Below are positions 58,177 to 64,000 of a DNA stretch of 64,000 nucleotides, piece by piece. The notes below the pieces were generated by a model. The model was given only the letters and a program-made list of their open reading frames with translations, was not told the origin of the DNA and did no database searches. The position numbers were made by a program, and so were the translations under genes. The stretch is from Dactylonectria macrodidyma (taxonomy: Eukaryota > Ascomycota > Sordariomycetes > Hypocreales > Nectriaceae). The stretch covers positions 1,922,001 to 1,986,000 of the forward strand of contig JAGMUV010000008.1 in assembly GCA_020744425.1 (NCBI GenBank), given 5' to 3'. The first letter of the stretch is position 1; the number at the start of each line of letters is the position of its first letter.

Positions 58177-59285
58177 TGCAGTACCAAAGAGTGGCAGTCT
58201 CAAGATGGTGAGAGACCAGATGTGTAGCGGGAATAGGCCAATAGGGGTGAAAAGGCGGTTTCAAAGACAACATTTTGCCAGGTCCTATAATTTGAACCAA
58301 AACCTCATTCTCCAAATACGTGTGAAATTTCTTTGTTAAAGAAGCGCCGTCCTTGATCTAGAGTAATGAGGTCCAAGGAGGTTCAATTCGACTTCTTGGC
58401 CATCGCCACAGGGGCGAGTCGCCAGTCATTGTCTGCCATAGCAGAAAAAGGAGAAGTCTAGTTCAACGAAATGCTTTCGAGAGACCCCCCCCCGGCGCAA
58501 AAAAAAAAAAAAAAGACTCACAGACACAAAACCAGGTATCATCGTGGGGGGCGCGCGGCGTAGTGAGGGCCCAGATGACCATAGATACGAAAGAGTTGTA
58601 TGTGGACAAGAAAGACCATGCTTATCCACTCGCAGCCTCAATTGATGCCCAACTTCGACAAGGATCTTCATTCGTTTATTGGAGAAAGGTACAAGAAACC
58701 GGACATCAGGTAGGTGGCTCTATTATGTTTTCAAAATCTAACTGACCATGACAAGACTTGTACTTGGTTCTCGGCATGAGCTCAGCAACGCAACGTCGCC
58801 CCCCAGTGCGTTCAATCTTATGACTAGTTATTTCTGAAGGTTGTAGGTTCCTCGGAGCATCTTCCGCGTAACAGCTAACAAGATGGTCTGCACTACTGAA
58901 AAATCACCGGCGGAATCGATTGACATTGTCATACTATCGAGGTTCCCTCCACCATTATATCTCATAGTGACTAAGCGGCCTGAGAGTCGATGCATCTAAC
59001 TCTCACCATTGAATGGTATATTCCTATCCACCAGGTTTCTCTGCCTCATGCCGAAGAAAAATTCTAGTTTAGAATGATGGGTCATTAATACGACCAAGGC
59101 ATCGTCGCCATTCTAGGGTAATGGGGTCCGGTCCGGGGAGCCGCCAAAAGTGCGTACCTATGCCAAGAGAAAGCTAGAATCAAGACCAACCTTCGCCAAC
59201 ATCTCACTCGAAAATTAGTTCTCCTTTTTAACTAACATTTTACAGGGCAAAAAGAAAATTTTGTCAGGCGGGAGACAAAAATATT
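58177..59285. other. Intergenic with poly-C/poly-A tract
   Basis: A run of C and of A (58486-58515, cccccccc-ggcgc-aaaaaaaaaaaaaaaaa) lies in the middle. I see no gene. It is the boundary between the accessory locus and the tRNA. Confidence 0.5.
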
Positions 59286-59396
59286 TGATAAGACTGGGAC
59301 TCGAACCCAGGCGGATTGCTCCAGTAGAATTTTTCTTGCGTTTCGCAAGCAAGCTGACGCTTGAGTCTACCGCCTTAACCACTCGGCCATCTTACC
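59286..59396 (-). tRNA. tRNA-Leu (CAA) with an intron of about 31 nt
   Basis: The minus strand shows acceptor arms GGTAAGA (59390-59396) and TCTTATC (59287-59293), followed by discriminator A. The D arm GCCGAGTGGTTAAGGC is typical of class II tRNA. The anticodon stem GTAGA/TCTAC encloses CTCAAG, giving anticodon CAA, then an intron after position 37. A long variable arm and the T arm CTGGGTTCGAGTCCCAG follow. The A/B boxes are intact. Confidence 0.92.
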
Positions 59397-62300
59397 CGTT
59401 AGATGATTGGACATTCGACGAAGCAATCGACCCTAAAATGCGCCCGGAGTGTTGGTGGCTGCTGTGCCCAAACTGCATCTTTCGGCGCATGTCGGTTTTC
59501 AAGCAACTGAAATTGTTGAAGTATCCTTGGGGGCATTGGGTGGCCAGCTTACTGTAGTGGCCACTGAAAAACAACACACTAATGAGCCAAGGGCGTTGCA
59601 TGACAGATCAAGTAATTCCTGGCTTCGAAAGGGATAGAAAGCATGGACTCTTAGAAACATACTCGCCATGGCCGCCTTGACAACAAGACCATTGAAAGAG
59701 GCACACTTTAAGCGAACCTGCCGGTTCAGCACGCATCTTAGACATGGGAGAAAGCCCCTGAACACTTGAGTCTTGTCGTGCCCAATGCCAGCCTCTCTTC
59801 TTGTTGCCAAGCCTATAGCCTGAGCCCTCAAGCCACAACGCTCACTGTAGTCACACCAGCTAGGAACCTCGTCTCGGCACGCTGTGGATAGGGGAATACT
59901 AACGAACTGGACACCAATCCGGAAGGCTGAGGAGAAAGGTCACTTAGGAGGCAGCCCGTCCACGACACACCCCTACTCAGCTTCTCCACACAGAACCCAG
60001 GCAAGACAGTCAGAGTGTCGCCGCCGGCAGCGATGCCATGCTCGGATATCCACCACACGCGCCATCATGTAATTGCACCTGGGCGGCATGGTTGGCGGGC
60101 CGTATATCTGAGCTGCTTGGACCTCCATCCATGTGAATTAGAAACCCCCTGCATCCCCGCGGGTGGCATCAGTAAGAGAAGTATTTCCCCAGACTCTGCA
60201 ACTCGCAGCGTGGAGCCTTTCTCCAGGTTTATCACGTCTTTTGTACGTAACAACTTGTGTCCCCAGGGACTAGGTGCCAGAGGTCGGCTTTCGACGGCTC
60301 TGGCCCACCAGGACCCAGTTCGGGAGAATGGGAACCACCTGGGGCACTGCCAGATGGGCGTATTCAGATCCTCGTCATTCCATTAAGTAATAGGTCACGG
60401 CATGCTGGGCTGGAGGGTCGATCTGGAGATAGGGTTCGATGCGAATGGAGTGCACAGGCGAGATGCAGTTCAGCCGCTCACCAGTAACGACGTGGAACAG
60501 AAACACGCGACTAGAGTGTGCACCGTAGTAAGTTGTATACGGAGAGGAGCTTCGGGTTTTAGAAGGCTGGCACAGCGCTTGGCGTCCGGAAACAGCTGGT
60601 TGAATGGGCTCGCGGCCCAAGCTAATGTATCATGACGAATGATGGTAAACGGAGCTGAATAGGTTCCTACCAGTGAGTGGTCGGCAGAGCTGTTGAGCTT
60701 ACCTAGCTGACGGAATTGTATGTGGATGTATCCGTTACCTGGAAGTCTGCAGACTACCCTCAATGCGGGAGGTGCTTCGAGTCAGCAGCGCCGTGCGCAA
60801 GCCAAAGCATCAAAGGCAGGGGTTTGGAGACAGACGGAACCCCAGGCGACGGGTGGTTTGAGGCTGGCGGTGGGAAAGGGGATCGATCCTATTTGCCAGC
60901 GCAGGAGCTGGCGGCATCGCGGTGGTGAAAGCCCTACAATGGTGGGCGTCAAGGGAGGCGAGTGGATGTGATGCGAGGGGAGTGGATGTTGAAGTTGGGA
61001 TAATTAGTTGGGGGGGTGGGCTGGGCCGATGGAGGCGGTGTTTGGTTTGGCCCTGCGGCTTCTCTTGGCTGCAGAATCACAGTGTGTTTGTCCCCAGAGT
61101 GACTTCGGCGGTGTCGACCCGAAAACGGACCAACGCCTTCCCTAAAATAACCCGCTGGCCAACCACAGCATATGCCCCTACAACCACAAACAACCCCCTA
61201 CAGCTCTCTGCAGCCACTACGAGACTTGGCCTGCAACCACTAAGCACAGAACGGCACTACAGGCCTGTCGAGTGTCAACCATCCCCTGGCAGCTGTGTTC
61301 TTCCAGAAATTCCAAAGAACAAAAAAAAACCTCCGATTCCCTTTTCGCCCAGTTCCCCTCACAGCAAGAATCCCATCTCCAGAGCAGCGATTTCCCATCA
61401 TCTCCCCCTGTCCATATCTCCCCTTGATGTCTCTCCTCCCGCTACCCCGCACGAGCCCATGCGACAGCGGACACCGGAACCCGAGGAACCCCTAATCTGT
61501 CAAAAAGCCCGTCCCCAAGAAAATCTAACAAGCCCTTTTTTCTTATGTAAAAAGGGCCTACCGAACCCTACCCCCGGATCACCCTCCCCCGCATCCTCCA
61601 ATTTTCATCAAGTAAGTCGTACGTACTCTTTACTTCTAAACCGCCGCTCGAGTCTCCATTCCTCCTACACCTTATCTGCGTGGAGCCCCTATTGCCCCCG
61701 TACACGTAGATTGCGACGCAGCACGGCCTGGGGTAATAAGATTCGCAGGGACATCCGAGGTTGCGGATGGATGGAGCGCGCGAGGTTCTCCTTGAATGTA
61801 TGTATGGCATTGTGTTGTTAGTGTTGTCGCGCCACGCCTCGACTCTCCACCCTAGTTCCAGGGCCAGAGACGCCCGATGACATGATTCCTCACTCAGCCG
61901 GCGCATGCCCAGTAACGCATGCCCAACAATTCATGAGGTGTAGCTGTAACACTGCCTCGGCGCTGTTTGTTTTATCTGCCATGCGAATGGCTGGAGTTGG
62001 GCCTCATATGATTGTGGCGCTGGACGGACTACCAACCTTTCCCTGAACTCCGCATCACTGATCCACCGCCAGGCGTCATGGGTAATGGTCGAGCCTCCAC
62101 CGTCTCCAGACAGAGTACTCATGCCTCGCTAACTAAATGACTATTGTCTTGGCTTAGGCACAGGTTCTTTGGAATTTCATCGAGTAAGGAGGTTTATTGG
62201 CCTCAGCTTTGCCAGCTTGGGATGAGTCCAAATTGGGGTTGTTCATGATGTCACCTCCAACTTACCCCAACACAACCATCGCTACCAGTTCAAGATGCGT

Positions 62301-62648
62301 CTCTCAGAATCATACGCCTACTAATGTCAACGACTTCACTCTTCCATCGCATCCGCTCTTGAACCTCATTGGATAGCCAACACCTGCTCCAACGTCTTTT
62401 CCCGGCCAACGCATACCAATACCAGCTCATTGACAATCACTCCACACGAGTAGGTCTCCAACCTAATCTTAGTGGTTCCTTTCAAAAAGCACGTCAATAC
62501 TTGCAACAAGCTCCCGCGCGCCCCATAGATCGCGTTAGATAGACTATTTCATCTCAACTTTCTCAGCCCACGTCGCCCGAATGAACTGAAGACTTGATGA
62601 AGACGTAAAAGCAACTCTCACAACGCCGGTACAGGGTCAGAGACCCAC

Positions 62649-62695
62649 CTCTCGCCCCTCAAAGGGCGTGGCCTCTCGTCTCTCAAAGGGCGTGG
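62649..62695. repeat. Two 23-bp direct repeats before a TATA box
   Basis: Copies at 62649-62671 and 62673-62695 share CTCTCG at the front and CTCAAAGGGCGTGG at the end, with two differences in between. The first holds CCCCT, a stress-element core. TATAAAG follows at 62705-62711. This looks like a promoter on the plus strand. Confidence 0.6.
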
Positions 62696-62862
62696 TCCCC
62701 ACTGTATAAAGCGTCAATGGCATGCTATGTGCACCACGATAGATGCCCATAAGATCCGTCACTTCTTCTCTTTATCCAAGTTGCATCCGTTTTGGCTTCT
62801 TTCTAAGCCTTCTACGCCCTACCCCAGATTTCTCTACTGCACCTCGGCCCGTTGGCGCCAAA

Positions 62863-63024
62863 ATGACCCGACTCTCCCGCTGCCTCCGCCTGGGCCATCT
62901 CTTCTCCGCACCTCCTTTCAGTTTTCGGAACCATCATTTCACTACGACTTCACCAAGATGGTATGATACGGTGGCGGTAGTACAAGAGAGACACTTCGCA
63001 CTTGCACACTTGCAGCTTAATTAA
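62863..63024 (+). CDS. Possible small ORF with mitochondrial-presequence-like N-terminus
   Basis: A 53-codon frame begins MTRLSRCLRLGHLFSAPPFS after the direct repeats and TATA box, about 150 bp downstream. The first 33 residues have several Arg, many hydroxyl residues and no acid, as in mitochondrial presequences. There is no recognised mature domain. It may be the first exon of a gene I cannot follow, or chance. Confidence 0.2.
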   Translation: MTRLSRCLRLGHLFSAPPFSFRNHHFTTTSPRWYDTVAVVQERHFALAHLQLN

Positions 63025-63269
63025 GGTATATGTCGAGCGTGTCGCGTTGATCTTTTTTCCGTTACTAGAATAAAAGCTTACAGAACATGCGTGGTATCTA
63101 GCAAGAAATAGCAAACAGGAGAATAAATGACGATGATGAGACTTCGCTCTGGCCCATGCCACCTCTGTTCGTCGGGGCACTTCAGGCCAATTTGTGCTTG
63201 GGAAATCCCAAACCGTGGCGTCTACGCAACCGGGCCCCTGACTTTAAGCCCGGAAGAACTGAGAGGCAT

Positions 63270-64000
63270 TTACATGATCTTGTTAAAGAACCGACGCCAC
63301 GCTGGCCACTTTGCAACCTCGGCACGGTAAGCGTTGATCTCGTCCCAGTCATGCTCGCGGCGGGAGGTATCGACGTCGATCTTAGGGATGCTGATGACAC
63401 CCTCTCTCTTCCAGAGATAGCCGACAGCCCAGAAGAAAAGGACGACGGGGAAGGCGAGGTACGACTTGAAGAAGCCTTCGACCGTGCCCATGCCTGGCTT
63501 ACCAGGACCAGCAATGATGGCTGTGTAGAACTGCAGTTAACCATTAGCATTACCGGACACCACGCGCAAATCTGAGGCAGGGGAGGCTTACCTGAGCAAT
63601 CATGACAAGGCCGATGAGAATAAGACCCAAGTACGAGCCATAGACACCGCCAACAGCCTGGAAGGGGATCTCGTCCAGAGTGTGGCCGTGGTAGGCCCAA
63701 GCCTTGCGGAAGCGAATATGGGCCAAGCAAACTGAGCCCCAGGTGAAGAGGGTTGACAGGCCAGACAGAGCAAGGAGCCAGTCGAAGACAACGGCACCAT
63801 CGGAAGACAGGTTGACATAGCCGAGGGCGCCGAGAACGATGATAATGAGCACTGAGAAGAGGGGGCGGCCACCGCGGTCAACATAGCTGAAGATCTTGGG
63901 GGCATATCCGGTCTGGGCCATCGCAGTGAGCGTTCGAGAGCCGCCATAGACGGAGGAGACACCGATGGAGAGGACCGAAACAAGGATAATGGCGTTCATG
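63270..64000 (-). CDS. Amino-acid permease, C-terminal part (runs off window)
   Basis: The visible minus-strand coding part starts beyond 64000. The first visible exon shows AIILVSVLSIGVSSVYGGSR, TLTAMAQTGYAPKIFSYVDR, GRPLFSVLIIIVLGALGYVN and LSTLFTWGSVCLAHIRFRKA, the C-terminal helices of the yeast amino-acid transporter (YAT/GAP1-like) family. A GT-AG intron at about 63533-63591 leads to the last exon, which contains FYTAIIAGPGKPGMGTVEGF and the soluble tail EHDWDEINAYRAEVAKWPAW and ends KIM at 63270. It is a plasma-membrane transporter by family. The N-terminal two thirds are outside the window. Confidence 0.9.

Larger units (their letters stand above)
59397..63269. other. Gene-poor stretch, no recognised gene
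   Basis: I found no domain or convincing exon chain in 3.9 kb. It contains C/T-rich leader-like sequence at about 61300-61610 followed by a GTAAGT-type donor, compatible with a transcribed non-coding leader on the plus strand, but no coding body follows. The 300-codon frame at 60922-61821 is low-complexity (Pro/Ser-rich) and I do not call it. Confidence 0.45.

Noticed and set aside
58486..58515. Poly-C/poly-A tract as a retrotransposon tail
   Set aside because: No coding remnant of a LINE-type element or target-site duplication is seen beside it.
60922..61821. 300-codon plus-strand ORF
   Set aside because: Low-complexity Pro/Ser-rich translation from C-rich DNA with no domain, no start context and no conserved blocks.

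Overview
The window is nuclear DNA of a filamentous ascomycete, most likely a Sordariomycete close to Fusarium. I infer this from short GT-AG introns (about 50-65 nt), intron-containing tRNA genes, HET and NLR-like genes, several Zn2Cys6 regulators and fungal-type CocE/NonD hydrolases. No species can be named from the sequence alone. All gene models were spliced by eye.

Layout: 1-8.2 kb holds no gene I can support. It is followed by an ARMH3/DUF1741 protein (8.2-10.4 kb) and a tRNA-Gly. A divergent pair at 11.4-17.6 kb joins an NLR-type N-terminal/ankyrin-like protein and a HET-domain protein, both typical of fungal allorecognition or cell-death loci.

From 17.9 to 58.2 kb almost every gene fits a large accessory catabolic locus. 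The left part (17.9-44.3 kb) has three CocE/NonD hydrolases, an AhpD-like protein, a cupin, an extradiol LigB-type dioxygenase, a FAD monooxygenase, an MFS exporter-type transporter, a PhyH dioxygenase, an ALDH-fold protein without its catalytic cysteine, a small unknown two-exon gene and two regulators (one C2H2+Zn2Cys6, one Zn2Cys6). The right part (46.0-58.2 kb) has an RraA-type aldolase, a LigI-type lactonase, a mitochondrial tricarboxylate carrier, a Zn2Cys6 regulator, a second-type mitochondrial aconitase and an anion:cation symporter MFS. Between them lies a broken intradiol dioxygenase remnant (44.7-45.1 kb).

The most interesting reading is that the right half is a fungal pathway for tricarboxylate products of aromatic meta-cleavage (2-pyrone-4,6-dicarboxylate, 4-oxalomesaconate, 4-carboxy-4-hydroxy-2-oxoadipate), with an aconitase paralogue as candidate hydratase. 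Independent support comes from promoters: four right-half promoters carry nearly the same CGG-N6-CCG element (CGGA-S-T-N-S-TCCG type), while promoters of the left half carry CTCCG/CCCCG...GGGG elements. The symporter promoter carries both. This suggests two linked regulons.

The window ends with a tRNA-Leu (59.3 kb), a 3.9 kb stretch without a recognised gene, and the 3' part of an amino-acid permease running off the right edge.
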